Of a DNA stretch of 64,000 nucleotides, positions 1-9,239 are shown piece by piece (the stretch's first letter is position 1; each line of letters opens with the position of its first letter). Location of the stretch: assembly GCA_964470965.1 (NCBI GenBank), contig CAYYIS010000024.1:1-64000 (forward strand), given 5' to 3'. The DNA is from CAYYIS01 sp964470965. GTDB taxonomy: Bacteria > JAAXHH01 > JABIQT01. Both the position numbers and the translations under genes were made by a program. The notes under the pieces were generated by a model that saw only the letters and a program-made list of their open reading frames with translations, ran no database searches and had not been told where the DNA came from.

Positions 1-218
1 AACAGCAGGAACAAGATCAGCAACAGCAGGAACAAGATCAGCAACAGCAGGAACAAGATCAGCAACAGCAGGAACAGCAGCAGCCGGAACCAGGAGAAAT
101 GTCGAAGGAAGAAGCAGAGCGGTTACTGAACGCTCTCAATCAGGACGAGCAAGAACTTCAAAAACAGCTTCGGAAACAATCGGAAGTGAAACAGAAGAAA
201 CCCAAAAAAGACTGGTGA
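1..218 (+). CDS. batC: C-terminal end of a BatC-like TPR protein (5' truncated by the window)
   Basis: Only the last 71 codons are present. They begin with a Gln/Glu/Asp-rich tract made of a seven-residue repeat (QQEQDQQ), then a short conserved-looking tail with MSKEEAERLLNAL and DEQELQKQLRKQ, ending KPKKDW-stop. This tail is typical of BatC, the TPR protein of Bacteroides-type aerotolerance (Bat) operons, thought to act in the periplasm or at the membrane with BatA, BatB, BatD and BatE. BatD- and BatE-like genes lie 3.6 kb downstream on the same strand, which supports the call. The TPR part lies outside the window, so the identification rests on the tail and context. Confidence 0.7.
   Translation, partial: QQEQDQQQQEQDQQQQEQDQQQQEQQQPEPGEMSKEEAERLLNALNQDEQELQKQLRKQSEVKQKKPKKDW
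3..65 (+). repeat. Three perfect 21-bp tandem repeats inside batC
   Basis: Three identical 21-bp units (3-23, 24-44, 45-65) followed by a degenerate partial copy up to about 92. Each encodes QQEQDQQ. The array may begin upstream of the window. Exact identity of the copies suggests recent slippage or expansion. Confidence 0.9.
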
Positions 219-264
219 GGCATGGTGACAAATTCCCAGTCTCCTTCTTACGTTGGAATCGACT

Positions 265-1656
265 ATGGTAGTTATGAAATTCGGTGGCACGTCCGTCGGT
301 AGTGTGGACGCCATAAACAATGTTGCCAAAATCGTTCAATCGCGTCACGATCTCCAACCGATTGTGGTCGTGTCCGCCATGAGCGGAATGACGGACGTAC
401 TTGTCCAGATGGCGAAAGCGTCGTATCAGGGTGCGTTCCCAAAATCTCTGATCGAAGAAGCAAAAGGCCGGCATATCGATACCGCGGAGACACTCCTGGA
501 TACTTCGGAAAGCAATAGGTTAGTGACCATGTTCCGATCCATGTTCGAGGAATTGGAGAATATCTGCAGAGGTATCGCCCTTCTACAGGAATTAACACCG
601 CGAACGAAGGACCTGATCAGCTCATTCGGCGAACGCCTTTCCGCACCGCTGGTCGCAGCGGCACTCCGGCATCTTGGTATCGCTGCCGAGGCGTTTGATG
701 CACGGCAGTACATCAAGACCAACGAACGCTATACCGAGGCGGAAGTCGAATTTGATGAAACCAACCGGCTGATCTCCAATGCGTTGATCCCAGCGGTGGA
801 ATCCGGCACCGTACCGGTGGTTACTGGATTCGTAGGTTCCACACCGGAGGGCGTGACAACCACGCTCGGGCGAGGCGCTTCCGACTACACCGCTTCGATC
901 GTCGCCAGCGCTGTCCATGCGGCGGAAATCTGGATCTGGACCGATGTCGACGGCGCTATGTCTGCGGACCCGCGTATCGTGAACGAAGCGCGGGTGATCG
1001 AGAAAATCACCTATCACGAAGCTGCCGAGATGTCCTACTTCGGGGCCAAGGTTCTTCATCCTAAAACCATGCTGCCGGCCGTGAGGGACAGGATACCGAT
1101 CCGAATCAAGAATACGTTCAACCCCGACAGGACCGGTACACTCATCTCCGACAAGACCGTCTATTCAGCCACCGGGGTAAAGACGGTCACCAGTATTGAC
1201 TTGCTCTGCCTGGTCACGATCGAGGGCAGCGGACTGATCGGCCTTACGGACACACCGGCCCGTGTCTTTCAGACGACTGCCGCCCAGCGGGTCAACATCA
1301 TCATGATCACCCAGGCGTCGTCGGAACACGATATCTGTATACTGATGGATGAAAAAGATCGGGAATCTGTGGTCTCTTCCCTTCAGGAAGAATTCCGGCA
1401 CGAATTGGAGCGGGGTGTGATAGACGGCGTAACGGCTCAGCCTAACGTGGCGGTAGTGGCGGTAGTCGGGGAGGGCATGAAAGGTACGCCGGGGATCGCA
1501 GCCCGGACGTTTGGAATCCTGGGGGATCATCAGATAAACATCATCGCGATTGCCCAGGGGTCATCGGAACTTAACATCTCCTTCGTCGTAGGCCACGACG
1601 ACTTGGAGAAGACAGTCCGGCTCGTTCATAACGCATTCGATCTGGACACGGAATAG
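265..1656 (+). CDS. lysC: Aspartate kinase with C-terminal ACT domains
   Basis: Phosphorylates L-aspartate, the first step of the lysine/threonine/methionine pathway. The kinase domain opens with KFGGTSVGS and carries ELTPRTKDLISSFGE and TLGRGASDYTA. Two ACT regions follow, one near LVTIEGSGLIGLTDTPARVF and one near VVGEGMKGTPGIAARTFGIL, so end-product feedback is expected. The reading frame opens at a TTG at 253, but ATG 265 is preceded by GGAA at a good distance and gives the family-like start MVVMKFGG, so I prefer it. About 463 residues, usual for a monofunctional enzyme. It starts 46 nt after batC and is followed by homoserine and semialdehyde dehydrogenases. Confidence 0.95.
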   Translation: MVVMKFGGTSVGSVDAINNVAKIVQSRHDLQPIVVVSAMSGMTDVLVQMAKASYQGAFPKSLIEEAKGRHIDTAETLLDTSESNRLVTMFRSMFEELENICRGIALLQELTPRTKDLISSFGERLSAPLVAAALRHLGIAAEAFDARQYIKTNERYTEAEVEFDETNRLISNALIPAVESGTVPVVTGFVGSTPEGVTTTLGRGASDYTASIVASAVHAAEIWIWTDVDGAMSADPRIVNEARVIEKITYHEAAEMSYFGAKVLHPKTMLPAVRDRIPIRIKNTFNPDRTGTLISDKTVYSATGVKTVTSIDLLCLVTIEGSGLIGLTDTPARVFQTTAAQRVNIIMITQASSEHDICILMDEKDRESVVSSLQEEFRHELERGVIDGVTAQPNVAVVAVVGEGMKGTPGIAARTFGILGDHQINIIAIAQGSSELNISFVVGHDDLEKTVRLVHNAFDLDTE

Positions 1657-1687
1657 CGGTAGTCGGACGGAACGGTCAGAGGAATCA

Positions 1688-2782
1688 GTGGAAACTACCT
1701 ATCTGTTTCAGTATGGAAAAGGTAACATCGGCGGAACATTGATCAGACAGATCGTCCGTCACGGCGACGCACTGGCAGCACAGCACGGTATCAAACTGGA
1801 ATACATTGGCTTCTGCGGCCAGGCGCAGGTGGCACTCAGCCCGGGGGGACTCAACAGTGCGCTGACCGGCGGGGACGCCGTCAGAACAGTGCTCGCAGAA
1901 CACGAGGATAGCAGGGCATATGACAGCACTGCCGAATTACTCGAAGAGGCCATTCGGCTCAGCAGGTCAAATCTATGCGTGATCGACAGTACGTCAGGGG
2001 ATTTGACGGACATCCACTTAGGCTGCCTTCGCCAGGGAATTCCGGTAATAACCGCTAATAAGAAACCGGTCTCGGATGAGTTCACGGCATATGAAGAAAT
2101 TCAACGCCTTGGAAGGCGGGAAAGGAAACTCTACTGGTACGAAACAACGGTCGGCGCTGGCTTACCTGTGATCAGCACCTTGCAGGACCTGGTGGTCACG
2201 GGAGACATAGTCCTGGAAATATCAGGTTGCCTGAGCGGCACATTGGGGTATATTTGTTCCCAGCTGGATACTGGACGGCCGTTTTCGGAAATCGTGACCG
2301 ATGCCCGTAATCAGGGGTTGACCGAGCCCGATCCAAGGGATGATCTGAACGGTATGGATGTAGCTCGGAAGGCTCTCATCCTGGCCAGAGAAATCGGCTG
2401 TAAGGTCAACATGGCAGATGTGTACGTGGAGAGTATGATCTCGGAATCGCTTGAAAAGGCGGAATCGGTCGAAGTATTCATGGATCGTCTCGACAGAGAA
2501 GATGAAACTTATCGGAAACGGGCAGAAAAGGGTAGTGAGAAAGGTGAAGTATTGCGGTACATGGCTGTCATCAAAGACGGACACTGTGACGTGCGGCTTC
2601 GCAGCGTGCCCAAGGATAGCCCAGCCGGAAGTCTGTCGGGACCGGAAAACCTGGTGGTCTACAGAACCGGCCGGTATTCCGAAAACCCGCTTGTGATCCA
2701 GGGGCCGGGAGCAGGACCGGATGTTACCGCCGCCGGTATGTTCGGGGATCTAATCAAGGCCGTGAGCGCAAACAAGAAATAG
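1688..2782 (+). CDS. hom: Homoserine dehydrogenase
   Basis: NAD(P)H-dependent reduction of aspartate semialdehyde to homoserine, committing carbon to threonine and methionine. The N-terminal nucleotide-binding loop GKGNIGG is at residues 10-16, the ITANKKPVS motif at about 121-129, and the family signature GLTEPDPRDDLNGMDVARKA at 210-229. The GTG start has AGGAA just upstream. It is 364 aa with no C-terminal ACT domain, matching the short form that resembles the HSD half of ThrA. It lies 31 nt after aspartate kinase; the two are separate genes rather than a ThrA fusion. Confidence 0.93.
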   Translation: METTYLFQYGKGNIGGTLIRQIVRHGDALAAQHGIKLEYIGFCGQAQVALSPGGLNSALTGGDAVRTVLAEHEDSRAYDSTAELLEEAIRLSRSNLCVIDSTSGDLTDIHLGCLRQGIPVITANKKPVSDEFTAYEEIQRLGRRERKLYWYETTVGAGLPVISTLQDLVVTGDIVLEISGCLSGTLGYICSQLDTGRPFSEIVTDARNQGLTEPDPRDDLNGMDVARKALILAREIGCKVNMADVYVESMISESLEKAESVEVFMDRLDREDETYRKRAEKGSEKGEVLRYMAVIKDGHCDVRLRSVPKDSPAGSLSGPENLVVYRTGRYSENPLVIQGPGAGPDVTAAGMFGDLIKAVSANKK

Positions 2783-2801
2783 CACAACAAAAGGAAAAAT
2801 G

Positions 2802-3854
2802 ATGTCTGAAAAAGTACAGGTCGGTATACTTGGGGCCACGGGAGCCGTCGGGCAGCGTTTTATTCAGCTCCTTGACGATCATCCGTGGTTTAAGGTAACC
2901 GCCGTAGCAGCATCGGAGAGGTCTGCAGGAAAACCCTATCATGAAGCCGCCACATGGCGGATGGACAGTCCCTTGCCGACGGAAGTCGGCCGACTGACCG
3001 TACAGCTGTGCGAACCAAACCTACCGTGCGACCTGGTTTTTTCCGGCCTGGATTCAAATGTGGCGGGACCGGTGGAAGCCGCGTTCGCCCGGAACGGGTA
3101 CCCTGTCATCAGCAACTCAAAGAATCACAGAATGGACGATGATGTGCCACTATTGATACCGGAAGTCAATCCGGAACATACTGCCATCATTCCACATCAA
3201 CGTGAGAACCGGGGATACGACAGCGGTTTCATAGCAACCAACCCCAACTGTTCCACGATCGGCCTGACCATGGCGTTAAAACCGCTCAGGGACCGCTTCG
3301 GCCTGGAACAGGTGTCAGTCACCACCCTGCAGGCACTCTCCGGTGCCGGGTATCCGGGTGTTTCTTCGCTCGATATCCTGGACAACGTCCTTCCTTTTAT
3401 CGGGGAAGAAGAGGAGAAGATGGAACAGGAGCCGCTTAAACTGCTGGGCGACTGTGATGGACTGTCGATCACACCCGCGTCTATCTCGATCAGTGCGCAG
3501 TGCAACCGGGTGCATGTCCACGACGGCCACCTGGAGTGTGTCTCCGTAGCGCTCCGGGAAGCTGTCGATACGGAGGCGCTGGCAGATGTGTATCGGGATT
3601 TTACAGGGCTTCCCCAGGAAATGGGTCTTCCGTTCGCTCCGAAACAGCCGATTGTAGTCCGGGACGAGCCGGATCGACCGCAACCGCGGCTCGATCGAGA
3701 TACTGAGGCCGGTATGTCGGTGGTAGTCGGCCGTATTCGTCCCTGTAAAGTACTGGATTTCAAGATGCTGGTTCTGGTTCACAACACTATCCGCGGCGCT
3801 GCAGGCACTGCCATTTTGAACGGAGAGCTGTTGAAGGAACAGGGCTATTTTTGA
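2802..3854 (+). CDS. asd: Aspartate-semialdehyde dehydrogenase
   Basis: Reduces aspartyl phosphate to aspartate semialdehyde, completing the common trunk with the two preceding genes. The dinucleotide-binding start GILGATGAVGQRFIQLL and the catalytic cysteine in FIATNPNCSTIG are visible (Cys about 150). HPWF after the first helix and a length near 350 aa place it with the archaeal/fungal type of Asd. Two ATGs are adjacent (2799 and 2802); the SD AAGGAA at 2791-2796 fits 2802 better. Confidence 0.95.
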   Translation: MSEKVQVGILGATGAVGQRFIQLLDDHPWFKVTAVAASERSAGKPYHEAATWRMDSPLPTEVGRLTVQLCEPNLPCDLVFSGLDSNVAGPVEAAFARNGYPVISNSKNHRMDDDVPLLIPEVNPEHTAIIPHQRENRGYDSGFIATNPNCSTIGLTMALKPLRDRFGLEQVSVTTLQALSGAGYPGVSSLDILDNVLPFIGEEEEKMEQEPLKLLGDCDGLSITPASISISAQCNRVHVHDGHLECVSVALREAVDTEALADVYRDFTGLPQEMGLPFAPKQPIVVRDEPDRPQPRLDRDTEAGMSVVVGRIRPCKVLDFKMLVLVHNTIRGAAGTAILNGELLKEQGYF

Positions 3855-3862
3855 GGTGTGCT

Positions 3863-5746
3863 ATGGGTAAGCTTACCTTTCCAATATGGATCCTGCTGAC
3901 GGTCAGCATGCTGTGCGTCAGAACACAGGCTATTGCCCAGGAATTCACGTTCGATGCCAGCGTCGATGAAACGCAGATCGGCCTTAATCAGGATCTTACG
4001 CTCCAGCTCACCATTTCGGGTAACGATATAGACAGCGTCCCCGAGCCGAATCTGCCGGAACTCCCGGATTTTCTGATAATGGGCCGTACCTCATCCACCT
4101 CATCAAACATCAGTATAATTAACGGAAAAATCACCTCTTCACGCACGATTCAATACATCCACCGCCTGCGTCCACGAAACACGGGACAGCTAACGATCGA
4201 TGCCGCTACCATCAATCATAACGGACACATTTATCGGACCAGGCCGATCAGGATCGATGTATCGGATAGTGCGCCCGCACCGTCCGCTAATTCTCCAACG
4301 AATCCGCGTGGTCTTCCACCCGGTTCGGTCCCGTCCACGCCTGACGAGGCAACTATGGGCGATGACCTGTTTCTAAGATCTCATGTCAGCGGACGCCAGG
4401 TGTACATCGGTGAGCAGGTCACCATTACATACAAGCTCTATACCAGGGTGGGATTATCCAACGTCCAATACGACCAGCTGCCGTCCTATACAGGGTTTCT
4501 GGCGGAAGAATTTTTCACGGCGCAGCGACTGGAATACGATCAGGAAATACTGAACGGCAAGCGTTACAATACGGTTGTGATAAAACGGGTCTCCCTGTTG
4601 CCGTCGATAGCGGGAAAGCATGAAATCGATCCTTATTCCGTATTCTGCCATGTGCCTGTAAACAGACGGCGCAGCCGGTTGGACAGTTTTTTCGATGATC
4701 CGTTTGCCGATTCGTTTTTTTCCCGCAGTCAGCCTATCACCTTGAGGACCCAACCCCTGTCGATCGAGGTGGCGCCATTACCTGCGGAAGGCAGACCGAA
4801 GCAATTCAGCGGCGGCGTAGGTCAATTTTCACTGAAAGGTTCCATCGATGAACCGAATGCCACTGTAAACCAGCCGTTCACGCTGACAGTAAAACTCAGC
4901 GGAGAAGGAAACCTGAAGACAGCGAATGAACCTGTGCTTCCGGATATTCGGGATTTTAAGCAATACGCCTCCTCCAGCGACGACAACATAGGGTTTGAGA
5001 ACGGCCGGATCAGTGGAGATAAAACTTACAGATATGTGCTGATTCCCCTTCAGTCCGGTGCCCTGGAGATTGCTCCGGTCACATTCTCCTACTTCGATCC
5101 GGAGGATGAAACATACCATACAATAAAGACGGAGCCTATAGCGCTCCAAGTGGCGCCGGGTGAGGGCGGCGAGTCGTCTGTGGTTTATACCGTGCCTAAA
5201 GAGGAGGTACGCCAGCTTCGGAAGGATATACAATACATCAAGGCTAGCGGCATTACACTGGTACAACAGGGACATCAGTTATACAGATCTCCCTGGTTTT
5301 TCATCCTGAACGCATTGCCTATCGCGGCGCTTGTGGGTGTTTTTCTTTACAAAACCCACTCAGCGCGTTTACGCCAGGACGTGGGCTATGCCCGTTGGCG
5401 TCGTGCCCACGGCAAAACGCGTCGTGCGCTCCTGGCCGCGGAACAGGCTCTCCAGAAAGAATCGTTCGATGGGGCGTACACACACATCGCCTCCGCCTTA
5501 CAGCAGTACATCGGTGACAAATTCAACGTTTCCACCGCGGGTCTGACATCACAACAGGTAATCGACCTGTTACATGAGAAAAAAATCGAACCGGAGACCA
5601 TAGACCAACTGAAACACAACCTGGAAGCCTGTGATATGGCTCGGTTTGCACCGACCATGCTGACGCCGGAGAGTACCCGCTCGGTACTCGATTCGGCCAA
5701 ACGGGTTATCGACACCCTTGAACAACGGCTTGTGAAAAGGTCATGA
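3863..5746 (+). CDS. batD: BatD-family (oxygen tolerance) membrane protein
   Basis: Large periplasmic protein anchored by one C-terminal transmembrane helix. Signal peptide at residues 1-26 (WILLTVSMLCV, cleavage near AIAQ), then beta-rich extracytoplasmic repeats, and a membrane helix near residue 480 (FFILNALPIAALVGVFLY) followed by a helical cytoplasmic tail of about 125 aa. This is the BatD layout. The frame is open from a TTG at 3851 overlapping asd, but ATG 3863 has GAGG six bases upstream and gives a clean signal peptide. The stop overlaps the next start (ATGA). Confidence 0.85.
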   Translation: MGKLTFPIWILLTVSMLCVRTQAIAQEFTFDASVDETQIGLNQDLTLQLTISGNDIDSVPEPNLPELPDFLIMGRTSSTSSNISIINGKITSSRTIQYIHRLRPRNTGQLTIDAATINHNGHIYRTRPIRIDVSDSAPAPSANSPTNPRGLPPGSVPSTPDEATMGDDLFLRSHVSGRQVYIGEQVTITYKLYTRVGLSNVQYDQLPSYTGFLAEEFFTAQRLEYDQEILNGKRYNTVVIKRVSLLPSIAGKHEIDPYSVFCHVPVNRRRSRLDSFFDDPFADSFFSRSQPITLRTQPLSIEVAPLPAEGRPKQFSGGVGQFSLKGSIDEPNATVNQPFTLTVKLSGEGNLKTANEPVLPDIRDFKQYASSSDDNIGFENGRISGDKTYRYVLIPLQSGALEIAPVTFSYFDPEDETYHTIKTEPIALQVAPGEGGESSVVYTVPKEEVRQLRKDIQYIKASGITLVQQGHQLYRSPWFFILNALPIAALVGVFLYKTHSARLRQDVGYARWRRAHGKTRRALLAAEQALQKESFDGAYTHIASALQQYIGDKFNVSTAGLTSQQVIDLLHEKKIEPETIDQLKHNLEACDMARFAPTMLTPESTRSVLDSAKRVIDTLEQRLVKRS

Positions 5747-6531
5747 GGCCGATAATACACGCCATTTCTCGCGCCTGTGTGCCGCACAGTATCGGTTTGC
5801 TGATTTTAACAGCTGTGATTGTCAGCTGCGGCGGAGACATCCAGGACGAAAAAATAACGGAACTCTATCGGCAGGGAAATGCATTTTACGAAAGGGAGCA
5901 ATACCCAGAAGCCAGCCGCACGTATGAACGTATTGTGCAACAGGGATTTCACAACGGATTCGTCTTTTACAACCTCGGCAACGCGCATTTCAAGCAGAAC
6001 CAGATCGGTCGGGCTATCCTGGCGTACGAGCGGGCGGCCCGCCTGATGCCCCGCGACCGGGACCTGAAGGCAAACCTGGAGATCGCCAACCTGCGTACCG
6101 TCGATCGCCTCGAAAATACCGATCCGTGGGTGGGATATCGTCTGCTGCGGTCTGTGACGGTGAACGAGGTCACCGCAGCGACCTCCCTTTCAGGTAGTCT
6201 TCTGTTTGTTATAGGAATCCTGTTTGTGCTGACAGACGGCAATACATTCCGCCGCCGGCTGTTTCAGATAGGTATTATCGTGGGCACCCTTTTCGTTCTG
6301 TGCAGTGGTACGGCCGCGATCCGGGTCTACGATGAAGGTCGGGTCGAAGCCATTATCCTCTCCAGAGAATGTGAGGCTCGAAGTGGACCGGCCAATGGTG
6401 AAGAACTGTTGTTTTCACTCCACGAAGGCACGAAAGTTACTGTCGTGGAGGAACGGGGGAGCTGGAAGCGGATCGCTCTGCCAGACGGCAACGAAGGATG
6501 GGTAGATGAGGAATCTTTGGAAGAGATATAA
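5743..6531 (+). CDS. batE: BatE-like lipoprotein with TPR and SH3 domains
   Basis: Starts by a 4-nt overlap with batD. The N-terminus is lipoprotein-like, with lipobox VIVSC followed by GGD. TPR-type helices cover about 30-120 (ELYRQGNAFYEREQYPEAS and VFYNLGNAHFKQNQIGRAILAYERA). Two hydrophobic segments follow (LSGSLLFVIGILFVLT and IGIIVGTLFVLCSG), then a bacterial SH3 domain from about 200 to the end (SGPANGEELLFSLHEGTKV, GWVDEESL). TPR-TM-TM-SH3 is the BatE arrangement. It is the last gene of the run and converges on the small HMA gene. Confidence 0.82.
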   Translation: MRPIIHAISRACVPHSIGLLILTAVIVSCGGDIQDEKITELYRQGNAFYEREQYPEASRTYERIVQQGFHNGFVFYNLGNAHFKQNQIGRAILAYERAARLMPRDRDLKANLEIANLRTVDRLENTDPWVGYRLLRSVTVNEVTAATSLSGSLLFVIGILFVLTDGNTFRRRLFQIGIIVGTLFVLCSGTAAIRVYDEGRVEAIILSRECEARSGPANGEELLFSLHEGTKVTVVEERGSWKRIALPDGNEGWVDEESLEEI

Positions 6532-6544
6532 GGACGGGCATCTC

Positions 6545-6766
6545 TTATTTTACGTCAAATCCCAGTTCGGAAATGGTTTCTTTGACACGTGCCAGATCCA
6601 GTGTGTCGCTTTTACCGTAGCGAATCTCTACAGCTTGGTTTTTGTGGCTTGCCTTGACTTTTCGAATATGTTCCAGAGCACCGACTGACTTTTCGATGCG
6701 CTGCTCACAATGACTGCAAGACATGCCTTCTACAGTGAGTACCTGTTTTGCCGTTCGTCCGATCAT
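6545..6766 (-). CDS. Small heavy-metal-associated (HMA) domain protein
   Basis: A stand-alone 73-aa ferredoxin-like metal-binding domain of the CopZ/MerP type. The metal loop GMSCSHC gives cysteines 17 and 20; the C-terminal part (VKETISELGFDV) is typical. The start at 6766 is chosen because GAGG lies upstream and the family begins there; the longer frame adds 38 unrelated residues. Likely a cytoplasmic Cu(I) chaperone, but no copper ATPase or regulator is adjacent, so the metal is inferred. Confidence 0.88.
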   Translation of the reverse strand: MIGRTAKQVLTVEGMSCSHCEQRIEKSVGALEHIRKVKASHKNQAVEIRYGKSDTLDLARVKETISELGFDVK

Positions 6767-6797
6767 GATAACCTCGTTTAAACACTCAAGACATCTG

Positions 6798-6826
6798 TTG
6801 ACGCATACTTTCCGCAGTGTTATTAT
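6798..6826 (+). promoter_or_regulatory. Sigma-70-type promoter for the haem-barrel gene
   Basis: TTGACG (6798-6803), 17-bp spacer, TATTAT (6821-6826, five of six consensus bases). It lies in the divergent gap between the HMA gene and the cytochrome/barrel gene, about 75 bp ahead of the latter. Confidence 0.6.
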
Positions 6827-6901
6827 ACGATACCGTGCCCCCGTCGTCAAGCCGGGGATGAATGAACGGGCAACCAACACGCCCTTATAGCCGGAATATA
6901 T

Positions 6902-8029
6902 ATGTCACGTACATTATTGCCCGTTGTTTCAGTAATCTTGTTTTTCACGCCCGGTGTATCTCAGGCCGAGCCGTACCTGGCTGTCCGGGAAGGTCTGATG
7001 TGCAGCGCCTGCCACACCAATCAGACCGGTATGGGAAAACGGAATCTGTACGGTTTAGAATATTCCCAGTCCGATATGCCAATAAAACCGACACCTTCTA
7101 ACCAATCGGGCACGGTACTCGATCGGGCGCTCACTGATTTTATCGGCATTGGCGGTGACGTCCGCGTGGTCCACAACACGGGTTTTCCGGAAGTGGGGGC
7201 ACAGGACATTACCAACAGTTTCCTCCTGTTTGAAGCCAATCTTTATGCAGAAATCGTCGTAAAACAGGATCGGTTGACCATTTATATGGACGAACAAGTG
7301 GCGCCCGGCGGAGCAAACAGCCGTGAACTTGTGGGCCTCCTGCAGGGATTGCCGTACGGGGGCTGGGTGAAAGTAGGCCGGATGAATTTACCGTACGGTT
7401 ACCGTTTATGGGATTTCGGCTACACACGCAGTCAGACTAATCTGCTGGGACAGGATTTCGGCATTGAACTGGGCCTGGAACCCAAACACATCTCGTTTCA
7501 GGCTGCGATTTCCAACGGTGAGCAGTTTTCAACCGCGGATACCAACGACGGTAAGCAGTTAACCACGCGCCTGGCTGTAATTCACCCGAGAGGGCGGATC
7601 GGCGGTTCCCTGTCGATCAATACGCAGGATCCGGTTGTCCATGGGGTAGCCGGTGACAGGATTTTTGCGATGGCCGGTTCATTTTTTGGTTTTACCGGCG
7701 GCCCACTGACGGTACTCGGAGAAATAGACTTTATCCGTGCCTACGATATCGTACAGGGCGACTTTAAAGTTCGGTATGCCGCCTATGGTGAAGCTAACCT
7801 TCTGCTGTCCAGGGGCTTAAACGCGAAGTTAGCGTTCGACTATTTTGACCGCCGGCAAAATGGTTCTACGGCCAAACGTTTCCGGGTCGGAGTGGAACCC
7901 ACCATTAACGAATACATGCAAGTACGTGTTTTCTACGATGTGAATCGACCGAGAAACTTTAACGATCCAATATTCGGCCCCAATCCCAACCAGGACCAGC
8001 TCTCGCTGGAACTTCATCTGATGTTTTAA
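6902..8029 (+). CDS. Monohaem cytochrome c / outer-membrane beta-barrel fusion
   Basis: Signal peptide (residues 1-22, cleavage near SQA-EP), then a single haem c motif CSACH at 34-38 inside a short N-terminal segment, then about 320 residues of amphipathic strands with many aromatic and glycine residues ending in ELHLMF (terminal Phe). This haem-plus-porin order resembles Cyc2-type outer-membrane cytochromes, which pass electrons across the outer membrane, although this protein is shorter and may belong to another family of CxxCH-tagged barrels. No multihaem cytochrome partner is adjacent. Localisation is well supported; the electron-transfer role is inferred. Confidence 0.72.
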   Translation: MSRTLLPVVSVILFFTPGVSQAEPYLAVREGLMCSACHTNQTGMGKRNLYGLEYSQSDMPIKPTPSNQSGTVLDRALTDFIGIGGDVRVVHNTGFPEVGAQDITNSFLLFEANLYAEIVVKQDRLTIYMDEQVAPGGANSRELVGLLQGLPYGGWVKVGRMNLPYGYRLWDFGYTRSQTNLLGQDFGIELGLEPKHISFQAAISNGEQFSTADTNDGKQLTTRLAVIHPRGRIGGSLSINTQDPVVHGVAGDRIFAMAGSFFGFTGGPLTVLGEIDFIRAYDIVQGDFKVRYAAYGEANLLLSRGLNAKLAFDYFDRRQNGSTAKRFRVGVEPTINEYMQVRVFYDVNRPRNFNDPIFGPNPNQDQLSLELHLMF

Positions 8030-8039
8030 AGGAATCCGG

Positions 8040-9236
8040 ATGCTTACTCCTATTACTGCGCCTAATCCCTATCCGATCGATCCTGACGATCCTTCTTACT
8101 GGTCACAGGTGCGTTCACATTTCATTACGGAAACCGGACATTGCTATCTGAATAATGCCAGTCTGGGTATGCCGCCGAAGCCGGTGGTAGAGGCGGTTGC
8201 ATCGGGATTCCGCCGTCTTTCTGAAAACCCTACCGGCACCAAACGTGCCCTGGGGCCCTATATCAGTGATATATTGCGTCCCGCGCTCGCTCAATATCTG
8301 GGTGCTGACACCGGGGAAATCGCACTAACCCGAAACGCCACGGAGAGCCTGTACGACATCGTTAATTGCCTCGACCTGCAGCCGGGAGACGAAATCCTCA
8401 CAACCACGCAGGAACATCCCAGCACACTCAAACCGCTGAAGGTGAAAATTGAACGGCTCGGGATCACCTTCAGGCAAGTATCGATCCCGAGTCCGTTCGA
8501 GAGTGCGGATCAGATCGTTGGGCTGATGCGGGACGGTATTTCGGATCGGACGCGGGTCATGATGTTCTGCCATGTTACTCGTGGCGGCTACCTCTATCCG
8601 GTTAAACAGCTGAGTGCAATGGCGGCGGAACGGGATATCATCGTCGGAGTCGATGGCGCTCAAGCCATCGGGATGATGGACGTGGACCTGCATGATCTGG
8701 GCTGTGACATGTACGCCAATAGCCTCCACAAATGGTTTCTGGGACCCAGCGGCACCGGCTTCTTATTCGTTCGCCAGGCAGTGCAGGACAGGTTCCGCTC
8801 CCTCTATGTGTCAGACATGGATGAGATGCCTGGCGCGAGCCGCTATGAGACGCAGGGCACTTACGACCTGCCCACCAGGGCAGCGCTGGGTGCATCGCTG
8901 GATTTTCTCAATCGGATCGGCATACGTAATATCGAAAAACGCCTTCGTATGCTCTCGAACTATCTCAAAGACGGTCTGCAGAAAATTCCGCAGGTTTGCT
9001 TGTTAAGCCCGACTTCGCCTGAGACATCGTCACCCGGGTCTACCATATTCGAGATAGAAGGTATCAACCTGCCGGATTGGGTCGAATTGTTCCTCGATGA
9101 GGCAAATCTGCATGTGGACGACCACACACTGGACAATCACCGGGCCATGCGAATCTCCACGCATTATTATGTTTCCACCGAGGAGATAGACCGGTTCCTC
9201 GACAAACTGCGGGAGCTGATAGACCGGCACCCGTAG
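8040..9236 (+). CDS. Class V aminotransferase-fold PLP enzyme
   Basis: 398 aa, about 10 nt after the haem-barrel gene with SD AAGGA. Class V features: N-terminal YLNNASLGMPPKPV, the cofactor region LTRNATESLYDIVN, the Asp of VDGAQAIGMMDVD, and the PLP lysine in NSLHKWFLGPSGTGFLF. The family covers cysteine desulfurases, isopenicillin N epimerase-like and kynureninase-like enzymes; the substrate cannot be told from sequence. No obvious desulfurase catalytic Cys loop was recognised. It is the first of three such paralogues in the window. Confidence 0.82.
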   Translation: MLTPITAPNPYPIDPDDPSYWSQVRSHFITETGHCYLNNASLGMPPKPVVEAVASGFRRLSENPTGTKRALGPYISDILRPALAQYLGADTGEIALTRNATESLYDIVNCLDLQPGDEILTTTQEHPSTLKPLKVKIERLGITFRQVSIPSPFESADQIVGLMRDGISDRTRVMMFCHVTRGGYLYPVKQLSAMAAERDIIVGVDGAQAIGMMDVDLHDLGCDMYANSLHKWFLGPSGTGFLFVRQAVQDRFRSLYVSDMDEMPGASRYETQGTYDLPTRAALGASLDFLNRIGIRNIEKRLRMLSNYLKDGLQKIPQVCLLSPTSPETSSPGSTIFEIEGINLPDWVELFLDEANLHVDDHTLDNHRAMRISTHYYVSTEEIDRFLDKLRELIDRHP

Positions 9237-9239
9237 GAC

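Noticed and set aside
3..92. Possible CRISPR or satellite array at the left edge
   Set aside because: The units are contiguous with no spacers and translate in frame as QQEQDQQ within a BatC-like tail.
253..2782. Bifunctional ThrA (aspartate kinase-homoserine dehydrogenase)
   Set aside because: A stop at 1656 and a new GTG with its own SD at 1688 separate the two; they are adjacent single-function genes.
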